Source of the DNA: JBOHDX01 sp050700835 | GTDB taxonomy: Bacteria > Actinomycetota > Actinomycetes > Propionibacteriales > Nocardioidaceae | Length of the DNA: 33,384 bases | Assembly (NCBI GenBank): GCA_050700835.1 | Contig: JBOHDX010000055.1 | Span: forward strand, 1-33,384 | Reading direction: 5' to 3' | Part shown: piece by piece, positions 6,967-15,233 of the stretch | How positions within the stretch are numbered: the first letter of the stretch is position 1 | How the letters are laid out: each line of letters starts with the position of its first letter | Program-made: the position numbers and the translations under genes | The notes under the pieces: model-generated | What the model was told of the DNA's origin: nothing | The model's input: the letters and a program-made list of their open reading frames with translations, nothing else | Databases searched by the model: none

Positions 6967-7986
6967 TCAGCCGCGCGCGAGCTGCTCGACGACCGCGCCG
7001 AACACTGACGGGAACCGTCCCGCCGCAGGCACGATCGACTGCCTGAGGCCCGGGGTCCGCCGGGCGAGCAGCAATGCCTCCGTCATCAGCCGATATCTGC
7101 GTGAGTCGCGCCGCCAGGCCAGCTCGTACGCCTGAGGTCGATCCGCAGCGAGGCAGCGCACCAGAGACCTTGCGCACGCCATGGACAGCGCGATCCCCTC
7201 CCCGGTCAAGGCGTCGACGTAGCCCGCGGCGTCGCCCACCAGCAGCACCCGCCCCGCGGTGCGTGCGCGTGCTCGCCGGCGCAGCGGGCCGGCTCCGCGA
7301 CTGGTGGAGGACGCCGTGGCCGGCAGCCGGTCGATCAACGCCGGGAACTGGCTCAGCTGCGCCTCGAAGCTGCCCCTGCGACTGGTGAGCAAAGCCACCC
7401 CGACCAGCTCGGGCGCCACCGGCGTGACGTAGGCCTCCGCGGTCCCGGCCCAGTGCACCTCGACCAGGTCCGTCCAGGCCGGCACGACGAAATGGCGCCG
7501 CAGGCCGTAGCGCGGTGCCCGCCGCTCGGCGCGCGTCAGTCCCAGGTCGTCGCGGATGGACGAGTGCAGCCCGTCGGCGGCGACGAGGTACCTGGCGGTG
7601 ATGCCCTCCGCGGTCACGCAGGTGTCGTCCTGACGGATCGTCGTCACCCGTCCCGCGACGACGGGGATCCCGACCTGGCGGACCCGAGCGTGCATGGCCT
7701 GGTGCAGCACGGTGCGGCGCACGCCGAGCCCGGCTCCATCCCGGAACGGCGCATCCACCTGCCGACGGTGATCGAGATACCGGATGCCGCGCAGAGGTGC
7801 GCCGGGAAGGTCCCCCACCAGTTGGCTGAGCAGACGCACCGCCGCCGGCATCAGGCCCTCGCCGCAGGCCTTGTCGATCGGGGGCTCACGCGGCTCGACG
7901 ACCACCACTTCCAGTCCCGCCTGGGCGGCATACAAAGCGGTCGCGAGTCCGGCCGGCCCGCCACCCGCGACGAGTACGTCGATCAC
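6967..7986 (-). CDS. FAD-dependent monooxygenase/reductase (SrsC-like, geranylgeranyl reductase family)
   Basis: A 339-residue flavoprotein. The FAD-binding motif AGGGPAG is at residues 7-13, CGEGLMP at 41-47, the DG motif at 138-139 and the GD motif VGDAAGYVD at 250-258. The layout fits the geranylgeranyl-reductase/aromatic hydroxylase class of group A flavoproteins. Its GTG start overlaps the stop of the ICMT-like gene (GTGA), so it is the last gene of a coupled three-gene operon after the type III PKS. By analogy with Streptomyces griseus srsABC, as I recall it, it would hydroxylate an alkylresorcinol ring towards a quinone or hydroquinone. The substrate is an inference from context. Confidence 0.82.
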   Translation of the reverse strand: MIDVLVAGGGPAGLATALYAAQAGLEVVVVEPREPPIDKACGEGLMPAAVRLLSQLVGDLPGAPLRGIRYLDHRRQVDAPFRDGAGLGVRRTVLHQAMHARVRQVGIPVVAGRVTTIRQDDTCVTAEGITARYLVAADGLHSSIRDDLGLTRAERRAPRYGLRRHFVVPAWTDLVEVHWAGTAEAYVTPVAPELVGVALLTSRRGSFEAQLSQFPALIDRLPATASSTSRGAGPLRRRARARTAGRVLLVGDAAGYVDALTGEGIALSMACARSLVRCLAADRPQAYELAWRRDSRRYRLMTEALLLARRTPGLRQSIVPAAGRFPSVFGAVVEQLARG

Positions 7987-8498
7987 GTCGACTGCGCGGT
8001 GGTGAGTGCCTCGTCCTCAGCGCGTACCCGGGTTCGGAGCAGGACGAGGTTCAACGCCGTGAATGCCGCGGCGGTCAGCCAGGCCGAGTGCACCAGTGGA
8101 AGCGCCGCGCCCTCGACGACGACGGCTACATAGTTCGGATGCGTCAGCCACGCATAGGGACCAGCCCGGACCAGCGGCATGCCCGGGATCACGATGATCC
8201 GGGTGTTCCACCTGCGGCCCAGCGTGCCGATGCACCACCAGCGCAGGATCTGAGACGCCACCACCAGGGCCAGCATCGGCCAACCCAGCCAGGGCAGGAA
8301 CGGCCGGTGACCCCACCCCACTTCCGCCAGGGCGCCGATGAGAAGCGCCGAGTGCAGCGCCACCATGGCGGGATAGTGCCCGCCGCCGTACTCATGCCCG
8401 CCGTGAGAGAAGCTCCAGGCCGCATTGCGACGTGAGACCACAAGCTCGACCAGCCGCTCGATCGCGACAAGGAGGATCAGGCCGGTGAACAGGATCAT
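7983..8498 (-). CDS. Isoprenylcysteine carboxyl methyltransferase-like protein (SrsB-like O-methyltransferase)
   Basis: A 171-residue integral membrane protein starting at ATG 8498, just after the PKS stop; a start 27 bases earlier would overlap the PKS gene. I count four to five hydrophobic segments. The C-terminal SAM-binding region includes RRWNTRIIVIPGMPLV, LTHPNY and a final long helix, as in the ICMT/PEMT superfamily. In srs-type clusters this protein O-methylates the phenolic lipid made by the PKS. It sits between the PKS gene (7 bases upstream) and the flavoprotein gene (4-base overlap), so the three are co-expressed. Confidence 0.8.
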   Translation of the reverse strand: MILFTGLILLVAIERLVELVVSRRNAAWSFSHGGHEYGGGHYPAMVALHSALLIGALAEVGWGHRPFLPWLGWPMLALVVASQILRWWCIGTLGRRWNTRIIVIPGMPLVRAGPYAWLTHPNYVAVVVEGAALPLVHSAWLTAAAFTALNLVLLRTRVRAEDEALTTAQST

Positions 8499-8505
8499 CG
8501 GAAGG

Positions 8506-9576
8506 TCACCAGCGCAGCAGCACAAGCTCGGAGCAGAAGCCAGGACCCATGGCCATGAGTACGCCGGGCGAACCGGGCTCGTGGTGGCGCTTGGACATCG
8601 TGTCGTGGAGCACGTGCAGCACCGACGCGGACGAGAGGTTGCCGATCTCTGACAGGGATCGCCAGGTAAGCTCCAACGCCTCCGCGGGCAGACCGAGAGT
8701 CGACTGGATCGCCTCGATCACCTTCGGTCCACCGGGGTGGGACACCCAGCCCGTGACGTCGTCGATGCGCAGGTCGTGATCTCCGAGGAATCGCCCGACG
8801 TCGTCTCCGAGGTACTTCTCCACCAGGGTGGGGACCTCGGCGTCGAGGACGATCTTGAGACCCGAGGACCCGACGTCGAATCCCATGGTGCGTTCGGAGT
8901 TCGGATACAGATGGCTGCGGGAGTCGAGCACCTGCGGCCCGGGCCAAGGTGACCCGGTCGGGTCCTCGACGTCGTCTCCGACCATCACCACGGCGGCCGC
9001 CCCGTCACCGAACAGTCCGCTCGCGACCAGGTTCGCGGTCGAGCTGTCGTCGCGCTGAAGAGTCAATGAGCACAGCTCCACCGACAACAACACGGCGACG
9101 TCTCCGGGGTGACCGGCGAGGTAGTCGTGGGCCCGGGCGACTCCGGCCGCTCCTCCGACGCACCCCAGTCCGAGCAGGGGCATGCGTCGCACATCGGGTC
9201 GGAACCCGATGGCGGTCGCAATCCTTGCCTCGATCGACGGGATCGCCACGCCGGTCACCGTCGTCGACACGATCAGGTCAACGTCCTCGGGCAGCAGACC
9301 CGCCGTGGACAGCGCACCGCGAACAGCCTGGCAGCCAAGCTCGAGCGCGACCGTGAGGAAGGCGTCGTTGGCCGCGCCGAAGTCCGCCAGCTCCGGGTAT
9401 CGGTCCAGCGGCAGGGCGAGATGCCGGCTGTTCACCTGGGCGCTGGCGTGCAGGCGCTCCAACATCGTCCGTCTGTCGTCGGTGTCCAGGCACAGCCTCG
9501 CGAACGCTTCGGTGATCTCGTGCTGGGGGTAGTGATGTGCCGGCAGGACCGGACAGACGGCGGCGATCCGGCTCAT
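8506..9576 (-). CDS. Type III polyketide synthase (alkylresorcinol synthase-like)
   Basis: A 356-residue chalcone-synthase-fold enzyme of normal length. The catalytic triad is visible as Cys 139 (LGLGCVGGAAG), His 280 (SHPGGPKVI) and Asn 313 (EIGNLSSASV). The C-terminal GPGF loop is at about residues 344-347. It would extend an acyl-CoA starter, probably a long-chain fatty acyl unit given the membrane tailoring enzymes beside it, with malonyl-CoA units and cyclise the product to a resorcinol, pyrone or quinone precursor. It is first in an operon with the methyltransferase and flavoprotein and shares a 78-base divergent promoter region with ubiA. The starter preference cannot be read from sequence alone. 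Confidence 0.9.
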   Translation of the reverse strand: MSRIAAVCPVLPAHHYPQHEITEAFARLCLDTDDRRTMLERLHASAQVNSRHLALPLDRYPELADFGAANDAFLTVALELGCQAVRGALSTAGLLPEDVDLIVSTTVTGVAIPSIEARIATAIGFRPDVRRMPLLGLGCVGGAAGVARAHDYLAGHPGDVAVLLSVELCSLTLQRDDSSTANLVASGLFGDGAAAVVMVGDDVEDPTGSPWPGPQVLDSRSHLYPNSERTMGFDVGSSGLKIVLDAEVPTLVEKYLGDDVGRFLGDHDLRIDDVTGWVSHPGGPKVIEAIQSTLGLPAEALELTWRSLSEIGNLSSASVLHVLHDTMSKRHHEPGSPGVLMAMGPGFCSELVLLRW

Positions 9577-9654
9577 GACGAGAGCATAGGAGCCGGTTCC
9601 AATCGTTGCTTGCCGGTGCCGTCACACGGCGCGCGCCCCCCGTACGATCATCCG
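9577..9654. promoter_or_regulatory. Divergent promoter region between PKS and ubiA, both starts leaderless
   Basis: On the minus strand TATGCT (9588-9583) lies six bases before the PKS ATG at 9576. On the plus strand TACGAT (9643-9648) lies six bases before the ubiA ATG at 9655. Neither gene has a Shine-Dalgarno sequence. The arrangement suggests two leaderless promoters facing away from each other within 78 bases, which would allow joint regulation. -35 elements are weak or absent. Confidence 0.6.
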
Positions 9655-10500
9655 ATGCCGGACCGCGCTGCGCTGAAGGGGTTGGCCCTCGCCTGCCATC
9701 CCGGTCCGGCGGTGGCGGTGACCGCCTTCGCCTGCGTCCTGGCCGTTGCGGTCGGCGCCGGCGCCGATCTCACCGTGCTGGTGGCGGTGACCTTCTTGGT
9801 CGGCCAACTGTCGGTCGGCTGGTCGAACGACTGGATCGATGCCGCCCGCGATGTCGCCGTTGGGCGAACGGACAAACCGGTCGCCGCCGGCTCCGTCACC
9901 AGAACCACCGTCGGCTCGGCGGCTCTGGTGGCTGCCGCACTGACCATCCCGCTGTCCTTGCTGCTCGGGCTCGCTGCCGGGCTGGTCCACCTGGCCGCCG
10001 TGGCGTCGGCGTGGTCGTACAACCTCGGGCTCAAGAACTCGGTGTGGTCCTGGGCGCCGTACGCATTCAGCTTCGGGGCGCTGCCCGTCATCGTGACCCT
10101 GGCTCTGCCCGGTCACCCGATGCCACGGTTCTGGGTGCCATGCGCATCGGCACTTCTCGGGGTCGGCGCCCATGTGGTCAACGTGCTCCCGGATCTCCGT
10201 GAGGACCGCGCCACCGGAATCTCGGGCCTGCCGCACCGGCTGGGACCTGGCCGCTCGACCCTGCTTGCCTCCGGGCTCCTCGTCATCGCGTCGTTGGTCG
10301 TGGTGCTCGGTCCGGGCACCGCACCCGGCCCGGTCCGCTGGGTCGCTCTCGTCGTGATCATCCTGATCGCAGGCGTCAGCGCAGTGTCGGCGAACGTACC
10401 CGGTCCCCGCGGTCGATGGGCGTTGCTGGGAACGGTCGCCGTCGTTCTCGCCGACGTGGCCCTCCTCGTCACGTCGGGGTCCAGCCTGGTGACCGGGTGA
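9655..10500 (+). CDS. UbiA-family prenyltransferase
   Basis: A 281-residue polytopic membrane protein with eight to nine hydrophobic segments. Both prenyl-diphosphate motifs are present: NDWIDAARD at residues 58-66 (NDxxDxxxD) and DLRED at 180-184 (DxxxD). These residues bind Mg2+ and the diphosphate. Such enzymes attach a prenyl chain to an aromatic ring or quinone precursor. Its divergent placement next to a type III PKS operon suggests that it prenylates the phenolic product, though UbiA enzymes for menaquinone or other lipids look similar. The ATG at 9655 is chosen because upstream sequence belongs to the PKS gene and a -10 box precedes it. Confidence 0.88.
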   Translation: MPDRAALKGLALACHPGPAVAVTAFACVLAVAVGAGADLTVLVAVTFLVGQLSVGWSNDWIDAARDVAVGRTDKPVAAGSVTRTTVGSAALVAAALTIPLSLLLGLAAGLVHLAAVASAWSYNLGLKNSVWSWAPYAFSFGALPVIVTLALPGHPMPRFWVPCASALLGVGAHVVNVLPDLREDRATGISGLPHRLGPGRSTLLASGLLVIASLVVVLGPGTAPGPVRWVALVVIILIAGVSAVSANVPGPRGRWALLGTVAVVLADVALLVTSGSSLVTG

Positions 10501-10599
10501 CCGCGGTCAGATCTGCGCATCTCGCGACCTCAACCTAGGCTGATGAGCGCCGGCGATCCGGCTGGCTCGATGCGCATCTGCGCCCGTTCAAGGAGAAGC

Positions 10600-10758
10600 A
10601 TGATCATCCTCGGCATCATTCTCCTCATCATCGGCCTGCTCGTGGCGTCGTTGCACGTGCTGGTCGTGATCGGCCTCATCCTGCTCGTCGTGGGTCTTGT
10701 TCTCGCCGTCTCGGGTCGGAGCGGGCGGAAGGTGGGGGGCCGTAGCCACTGGTGGTGA
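10600..10758 (+). CDS. DUF6131-type small membrane protein
   Basis: A 52-residue protein with two hydrophobic helices (about residues 2-16 and 18-36) and a basic tail ending in His-Trp-Trp. The pattern IILGIILLIIG near the start and GRKVGGRSHWW at the end match the small actinobacterial DUF6131 family, which has no known function. AAGGAG lies seven bases before the ATG. It follows ubiA by about 100 bases on the same strand and may or may not be cotranscribed. Confidence 0.7.
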   Translation: MIILGIILLIIGLLVASLHVLVVIGLILLVVGLVLAVSGRSGRKVGGRSHWW

Positions 10759-10905
10759 GCGCCGACTGAGCACGGTCAGCCGACCGACCGGCCCCTGAGC
10801 GCGACGGGTCCCGTTCTCTCCGTTCCACGCATTTGCGATCCTTTGGTGTGCGTGGTGGAAGGATGCGATCGCGACACGGACAGGGAGCGAGGGGGTGCTG
10901 ACACG

Positions 10906-12291
10906 ATGGGAACGACGGAACCCTTCGACTTGCGCGGCATTCTCGCCCGGCGAGGGCCGGAGCGTTACGAACTGCACCGACGCCACCTCAACCCCCAGCT
11001 GTCCCGAGTTCTGCACGCGATCGGGTTCGACAAGGTCTACACCGGCGGACAGGGCGCGTACCTGTACGACGCCGACGACAACGAGTACCTCGACATGCTC
11101 GCGGGCTTCGGTGTCTTCGCTCTCGGCCGACACAATCCCGTGGTACGCCAGGCGCTTCACGACGTCCTGGACGCCGACCTCGCCGACCTGACGCAGTTCG
11201 ACGCCTCGCCACTGGCCGGGCCCCTCGCGGAAGCGTTGCTGCGACACGCCCCTCACCTCGACCGGGTCTACTTCGGCAACAGCGGCACCGAGGCGGTCGA
11301 AGCCGCGCTGAAGTTCGCCCGCTATGCGACGGGGCGCCCGCGCATCGTCTACTGCGACCACGCCTTCCACGGCCTGACAACGGGCTCGTTGTCGGTGAAC
11401 GGCTCCCACGAGTTCCGCGACGGCTTCGCGCCGTTGCTGCCTGACACCGTCATCCCGTTCGGTGACCTCGCCGCACTCGAGCGGGAGCTGCGGCGTGGCG
11501 GAGTCGCCGCGTTCCTGATCGAACCCGTTCAGGGCAAAGGAGTCGCCGTCTCACCGCCCGGCTTCTTGAAGGCGGCGCAGGAGCTGCTGCGCAAGCACGG
11601 TGCGCTGCTGATCGCGGACGAGGTCCAGTGCGGCATCGGACGTACCGGAAAGTTCTTCGCGTACCAGTACGACGAAGTCGAACCCGACCTCGTCGCGACG
11701 GCCAAGGCCCTGTCCGGCGGGTACGTCCCGGTCGGAGCGACGCTCGGACGCGACTGGATCTTCGCGAAGGTCTATTCGTCGATGGACCGGGTGCTCGTCC
11801 ATGACTCGACCTTCGGGGGCAATGCCCAGGCGATGACCGCGGGCCTGGCCACGCTGCACGTCATGGACGACGAACAGGTGGTGGACAACGCGCGGGTGAC
11901 GGGCGAGCTGCTCACGTCCCGGCTGGCCGCCCTTGTCGGCCACTACGAGCTGCTTCGCGAGGTTCGCGGACGCGGTCTGATGATCGGCGTGGAGTTCGGC
12001 CGCCCGACGTCGTGGCGGCTACGGGGTCAGTGGACGGCGTTGCAAGCCGTGCGCAAGGGCCTGTTCGCTCAGACGATCGTGCACGCGCTGTTCCACAAGC
12101 ACCGCATCCTCACGCAGGTCTCCGGTGACCACCTCGAGGTGATCAAGCTGATTCCTCCGCTGATCATCGGCGAGCCCGAGGTGGACCGGTTCGTGACGGC
12201 CTTCGTCGACGTCATGGACGACGCCCATCGCGGGTCCGGCCTGGTCTGGGACTTCGGCAAGACCCTCGTCACCCACGCGCGAGCGAAGTAG
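10906..12291 (+). CDS. Class III PLP-dependent aminotransferase
   Basis: A 461-residue fold-type I aminotransferase of the ornithine/acetylornithine class. Asp 238 (IADEVQCGIGRTG) should pair with the PLP pyridine nitrogen and Lys 267 (TAKALSGGY) should form the Schiff base. GNSGTEAVEAA at about 124-134 is the phosphate-binding region. The C-terminal extension (LRGQWTALQAVRKGLFAQ, then HRILTQVSGDHLEVIKLIPP) is longer than in ArgD and reminds me of HpnO-type enzymes that aminate a hopanoid side chain. No hopanoid gene is in the window, so the substrate stays open. A GAGGGGG ribosome-binding site precedes ATG 10906. It could act with the neighbouring lipid cluster, but there is a 147-base gap. 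Confidence 0.85.
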   Translation: MGTTEPFDLRGILARRGPERYELHRRHLNPQLSRVLHAIGFDKVYTGGQGAYLYDADDNEYLDMLAGFGVFALGRHNPVVRQALHDVLDADLADLTQFDASPLAGPLAEALLRHAPHLDRVYFGNSGTEAVEAALKFARYATGRPRIVYCDHAFHGLTTGSLSVNGSHEFRDGFAPLLPDTVIPFGDLAALERELRRGGVAAFLIEPVQGKGVAVSPPGFLKAAQELLRKHGALLIADEVQCGIGRTGKFFAYQYDEVEPDLVATAKALSGGYVPVGATLGRDWIFAKVYSSMDRVLVHDSTFGGNAQAMTAGLATLHVMDDEQVVDNARVTGELLTSRLAALVGHYELLREVRGRGLMIGVEFGRPTSWRLRGQWTALQAVRKGLFAQTIVHALFHKHRILTQVSGDHLEVIKLIPPLIIGEPEVDRFVTAFVDVMDDAHRGSGLVWDFGKTLVTHARAK

Positions 12292-12325
12292 CAAGTCTGT
12301 CCCGTCGTCGCCCCGGCGCCTCTGC

Positions 12326-13213
12326 TTAGAGGTGCATGCCTCCTCGCATCGACGTCGCGCCGGCGGCGGCTCCCAGCTCCGGCACTCCCAACATCTGCTC
12401 GACCGTCTTCAGCAGGCTGTAGTGGTTGTAGGCGGTGGCGTCCTTGGTGCCGGGTCGGACACTCGGCGCGACCACGAGGGTCGCGACGTGATTGCCCTCG
12501 TGCCGGTTGTCGGTGTCCCAGGTGACGAAGATCGCGGTGTTGCCTGCCTGATACTGCGGCGTGCGCATCAGGGCCGGAACGAACCCGCTGAGGAAGCTGT
12601 CGCCAGCGCTCAGCGGGCAGTTGTGAGTGTCGTGGCACAGGTTCGGTGTGATGAACGTGTAGGCCGCCGAGAGGTCAGGGCTCGATCCCAACGGGACGTT
12701 GCGCTGTAGGCACTGGTTGTGGATCGGGGTGTAGTACGCCTGCGGGTTGTGCTTGACCGCGTACAAGTTGCCGCCCGACGAGGAGCAGTTGCCGCGCATC
12801 CCCTCTTCCAACGACCGTGAGTCGACCTGGCCGAAGATCGACGGCGCATTGATCGGATGAACCGACGGTGATCCGTCGTCGCGCACACCGAAGGTGGATC
12901 CGCCGGTCATTGCCAGGTAGTTGGGCAGCGACGGATAGGAGACGCCGTGGTAGCTCGTCGCCAGCCCACACGCGGTGGCGAGCGCGTCGACGTACGGCGA
13001 GTGACCGATCACCTGGCTGTAGCCGTGGTTCTCCATCACCACGACCACCACGTGCAGCCACTGAGGCGGGGGGCCACCGGTGCAGTCGGCCCCGGCGGCA
13101 CCCTTGACGAATGGTGGCGGGCTCGCGGTGGCGTGCGATTGGCCCGCCGCGACCGCCGCGAGTCCCGTGGCCGCGAGCGCCGCGCCGACTAGGATCCTGC
13201 GGATTCGCCTCAT
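12326..13213 (-). CDS. Secreted phosphoesterase (acid phosphatase/phospholipase C superfamily)
   Basis: A 295-residue exported protein starting at ATG 13213, preceded by a GAGGG site. Residues 1-30 form a Sec-type signal peptide with an RRIRR start and an Ala-rich core ending near SHATA. The mature part shows VVVVMENHGYSQVIG, YPSLPNYLAMTGG and TWDTDNRHEGNHV, the metal- and nucleophile-containing segments of the phosphoesterase family (alkaline phosphatase fold). Five or six cysteines in the mature part suggest disulfides outside the cell. It may release phosphate from phospholipids or phosphomonoesters. It converges on the aminotransferase gene and does not share its operon. Confidence 0.82.
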   Translation of the reverse strand: MRRIRRILVGAALAATGLAAVAAGQSHATASPPPFVKGAAGADCTGGPPPQWLHVVVVVMENHGYSQVIGHSPYVDALATACGLATSYHGVSYPSLPNYLAMTGGSTFGVRDDGSPSVHPINAPSIFGQVDSRSLEEGMRGNCSSSGGNLYAVKHNPQAYYTPIHNQCLQRNVPLGSSPDLSAAYTFITPNLCHDTHNCPLSAGDSFLSGFVPALMRTPQYQAGNTAIFVTWDTDNRHEGNHVATLVVAPSVRPGTKDATAYNHYSLLKTVEQMLGVPELGAAAGATSMRGGMHL

Positions 13214-13255
13214 TCGGCCCTCATCTCCCAAAGGACCGAATCTACTGCGGGGACG

Positions 13256-13711
13256 TCAGTCCCGAGAAATGCGGTTGCCGCGCGGAACCGGTGGACCGGA
13301 GAGGGCGAACCCAACCAGTGCCAGTACCGCGCCGGCTGCTTCGGCCACCGCGCTGAGCGACTTCTCGAAGAACCACAACGGGTCGTACATCGGCGGGATC
13401 GGTCCGATCGCCGCGACGTTCACGTAGCGGTAGACCACGACCGCCGCGAAAGCGCTGGCCGCCACGAGCGCAGCCAGCAGGTAGGCGGGTCGACTGCCCC
13501 GGACCAGCACGTACGCGGCTATGACCAGTGCGGTGACGGCCTCGATCCGGAAGATCGTGGTCTCGGTCAGGCCACCCGGGTTCGGCGCGGCGTACCGGCC
13601 AGCGAGCCGCAGGTGTACGACCGCGTCGGCCACGAGCGCCGCCGTGACCAGCAGACGGGTCACCAGCTCGCCGACGTTGAACCGGCTGTGCGGGGCCCCC
13701 GACGTGCTCAC
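13256..13711 (-). CDS. Small integral membrane protein coupled to the cupredoxin gene
   Basis: A 151-residue protein with four predicted transmembrane segments (about residues 15-33, 50-68, 72-92 and 115-138). I do not recognise the family. The short loops contain HLRLAGRY and PPMYDPLWFFEKS, the latter probably extracytoplasmic. Its GTG start overlaps the stop of the cupredoxin gene (GTGA), so the two are translationally coupled. A role as membrane partner in copper handling or electron transfer is suggested by position only. Confidence 0.65.
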   Translation of the reverse strand: MSTSGAPHSRFNVGELVTRLLVTAALVADAVVHLRLAGRYAAPNPGGLTETTIFRIEAVTALVIAAYVLVRGSRPAYLLAALVAASAFAAVVVYRYVNVAAIGPIPPMYDPLWFFEKSLSAVAEAAGAVLALVGFALSGPPVPRGNRISRD

Positions 13712-14121
13712 TTGACGACCAGCACGCCGTGCATCTCGGCGTGGAAGTTGCAGTGATAGGCGTAGCTGCCCGGCTTCGACGGGGCCTTGAACGTCTCGGT
13801 CGCCCCCGGTGCCACCGTCACGTCGAACTGGCCGGACATGTCCGACGTCACGGTGTGGGCCGTGCTGTCCTGGTTCGTGACCGACACGGTCGCGCCGGGC
13901 TTCACGGAGCTCGGTCCCTGGTATGCGAAGTTCTTGATTATCACCGTCGTGGCCGCCGCCGACGTTGAACTCCCCCCACCGCCGGACGGTGCCGGCGTAC
14001 CCGACGTCTGCGTCGATGGTCCGGTCGAGGGTGCGGCGGAGCCCGCGCTGGAACCGCAGCCCGCGATCCCGATCAGGGCCGCGACACAGGCAGCGGCGAG
14101 AGTCACTCGGGAGGCGTTCAT
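13708..14121 (-). CDS. Cupredoxin-domain lipoprotein
   Basis: A 137-residue exported protein. The signal peptide ends in a lipobox (LIGIAGCGSS), so Cys 26 is probably lipid-modified and anchored outside the membrane. A Ser/Gly/Pro/Thr-rich linker follows, then a plastocyanin-like domain. Type-1 copper ligands are visible as His in TAHTVTS and the cluster YHCNFHAEMHG (Cys, His, Met). It would carry single electrons or bind copper at the cell surface. It is coupled to the four-helix membrane protein and lies near a Mo-enzyme/cytochrome b pair on the other strand. ATG 14121 is chosen because the signal peptide begins there. Confidence 0.85.
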   Translation of the reverse strand: MNASRVTLAAACVAALIGIAGCGSSAGSAAPSTGPSTQTSGTPAPSGGGGSSTSAAATTVIIKNFAYQGPSSVKPGATVSVTNQDSTAHTVTSDMSGQFDVTVAPGATETFKAPSKPGSYAYHCNFHAEMHGVLVVK

Positions 14122-14307
14122 CTGGTCCCCGACGCAGTTGGTCCGGCGGTGGGCATCACGCCGGGGATTCGCGGCCACCCTGTACCTGGACTGGTCGGCG
14201 TCGGCCCACGTCACGACGGGTTGGCGTCGCGCCCTGACCCGATGGGTGAACCGACCTCGGGGGTGGCACGTATCGTGGTTGCTGGCGGTGCTCGAAGGAG
14301 GCGGCCC

Positions 14308-14499
14308 ATGCGTACGCCCGGACTGGTCATCGCCGGCACCGTCGTCGCGCTGCTAGGTCTGTTGTTCACCTTGCAGGGTGTCGGCATCATCAAGGGCAGC
14401 ACCATGAGCGATACGACGTTCTGGTCCGTCGCCGGCCCGGTGATCGTCCTTGTCGGCTTGGTGGTGGTGCGTGTTGGGGTCCGCGGTCGTTCCCGTTGA
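14308..14499 (+). CDS. Small two-helix membrane protein
   Basis: A 63-residue protein with two hydrophobic segments (about residues 5-25 and 38-58), separated by a GSTMSDTTFW loop. A strong GAAGGAGG ribosome-binding site lies just before ATG 14308. Comparable short proteins of unknown function are common in actinobacteria. Its stop lies 24 bases before the start of the molybdoenzyme gene, so it may be the first gene of that operon. Confidence 0.7.
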   Translation: MRTPGLVIAGTVVALLGLLFTLQGVGIIKGSTMSDTTFWSVAGPVIVLVGLVVVRVGVRGRSR

Positions 14500-14522
14500 G
14501 TGCGTCGCCTACGAGGTGCCGG

Positions 14523-15218
14523 ATGAATGACGAGCGTGGTAACGTCGCCGGTTCGCCCGTGGGTCGTCGGACCGTCCTCGGCCTGCTCGCGTTGGGTGGT
14601 GCCGGCGTCATCGGGGGAAGCTCGGTCCAGAACTGGCTGGCAGGCGTCCTGGCGCCCATCGAGTCCCGCGATCCGACCGGCCTCGTCGCACTGTTCCCGC
14701 TGGGGGACGCCTTCCGGTTCTATTCGGTGACGGGGTCGGTGCCGACGCGGACCGCCGCGTCGTACCGGCTCAGCGTCGCCGGCCTGGTCGATCACTCCGC
14801 GACCTACACGCTGGCCGACCTTCAAGCCCTGCCGCACACGCATCTCGTCAGCGAGTTCCAGTGCGTCACCGGGTGGCGGGTCCCCGACGTGCACTGGAGC
14901 GGGATTCCGCTGTCCACCCTTCTGGACCGGGCGACGCCGTCGGCAACGGCCACAGCGGTGCGCTTCTACTCCTTCGACGGCACGTACAACGAGAGCATGA
15001 CCCTCGCCGAAGCGCGCCGGCCGGACGTCATCGTGGCCCTGCGGATGCTGGGAGGACCGGTCAGCCACGACCACGGCGGGCCAGTGCGGATGTACGCCGC
15101 ATCGATGTACGGCTACAAGAGCACCAAGTGGCTCTCCCGGATCGAGCTCACTCGCGACGAGGTGCCGGGTTACTGGGAGGAACGGGGCTACGACATCGAC
15201 GGATCCATCAGGACCTAG
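14523..15218 (+). CDS. Tat-exported molybdopterin-dependent oxidoreductase (sulfite oxidase/YedY-like)
   Basis: A 231-residue exported enzyme from ATG 14523. The signal VGRRTVLGLLALGGAGVIGG carries the twin arginines (residues 15-16) needed for Tat export of a folded, cofactor-loaded protein. The Mo-ligand Cys is Cys 114 in EFQCVTGWRV. Later GYKSTKWLSRIEL and PGYWEERGY are typical of the catalytic domain. At this length it has only the Mo domain and no heme or dimerisation domain, as in MsrP/YedY. The next gene encodes a cytochrome b561-type membrane protein that could exchange electrons with it. The physiological substrate (a sulfoxide, sulfite or other) cannot be told from sequence. Confidence 0.85.
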   Translation: MNDERGNVAGSPVGRRTVLGLLALGGAGVIGGSSVQNWLAGVLAPIESRDPTGLVALFPLGDAFRFYSVTGSVPTRTAASYRLSVAGLVDHSATYTLADLQALPHTHLVSEFQCVTGWRVPDVHWSGIPLSTLLDRATPSATATAVRFYSFDGTYNESMTLAEARRPDVIVALRMLGGPVSHDHGGPVRMYAASMYGYKSTKWLSRIELTRDEVPGYWEERGYDIDGSIRT

Positions 15219-15233
15219 CTCGGAGATGCCACG

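Noticed and set aside
6182..7177. Long minus-strand open frame of 331 codons
   Set aside because: It overlaps the plus-strand Cys-rich gene and 200 bases of the flavoprotein gene, is Arg/Pro/Ser-rich and repeat-derived. Only its last 35 codons look like real coding sequence.
10803..10813. Short palindrome ACGGG-T-CCCGT before the aminotransferase gene
   Set aside because: It has five-base arms in GC-rich DNA and no other support as an operator.
12319..12332. Hairpin CCTCT-GCTT-AGAGG at the aminotransferase/phosphoesterase junction
   Set aside because: The stem is only five bases, overlaps the phosphoesterase stop and has no T-run. It is too weak to call a terminator.
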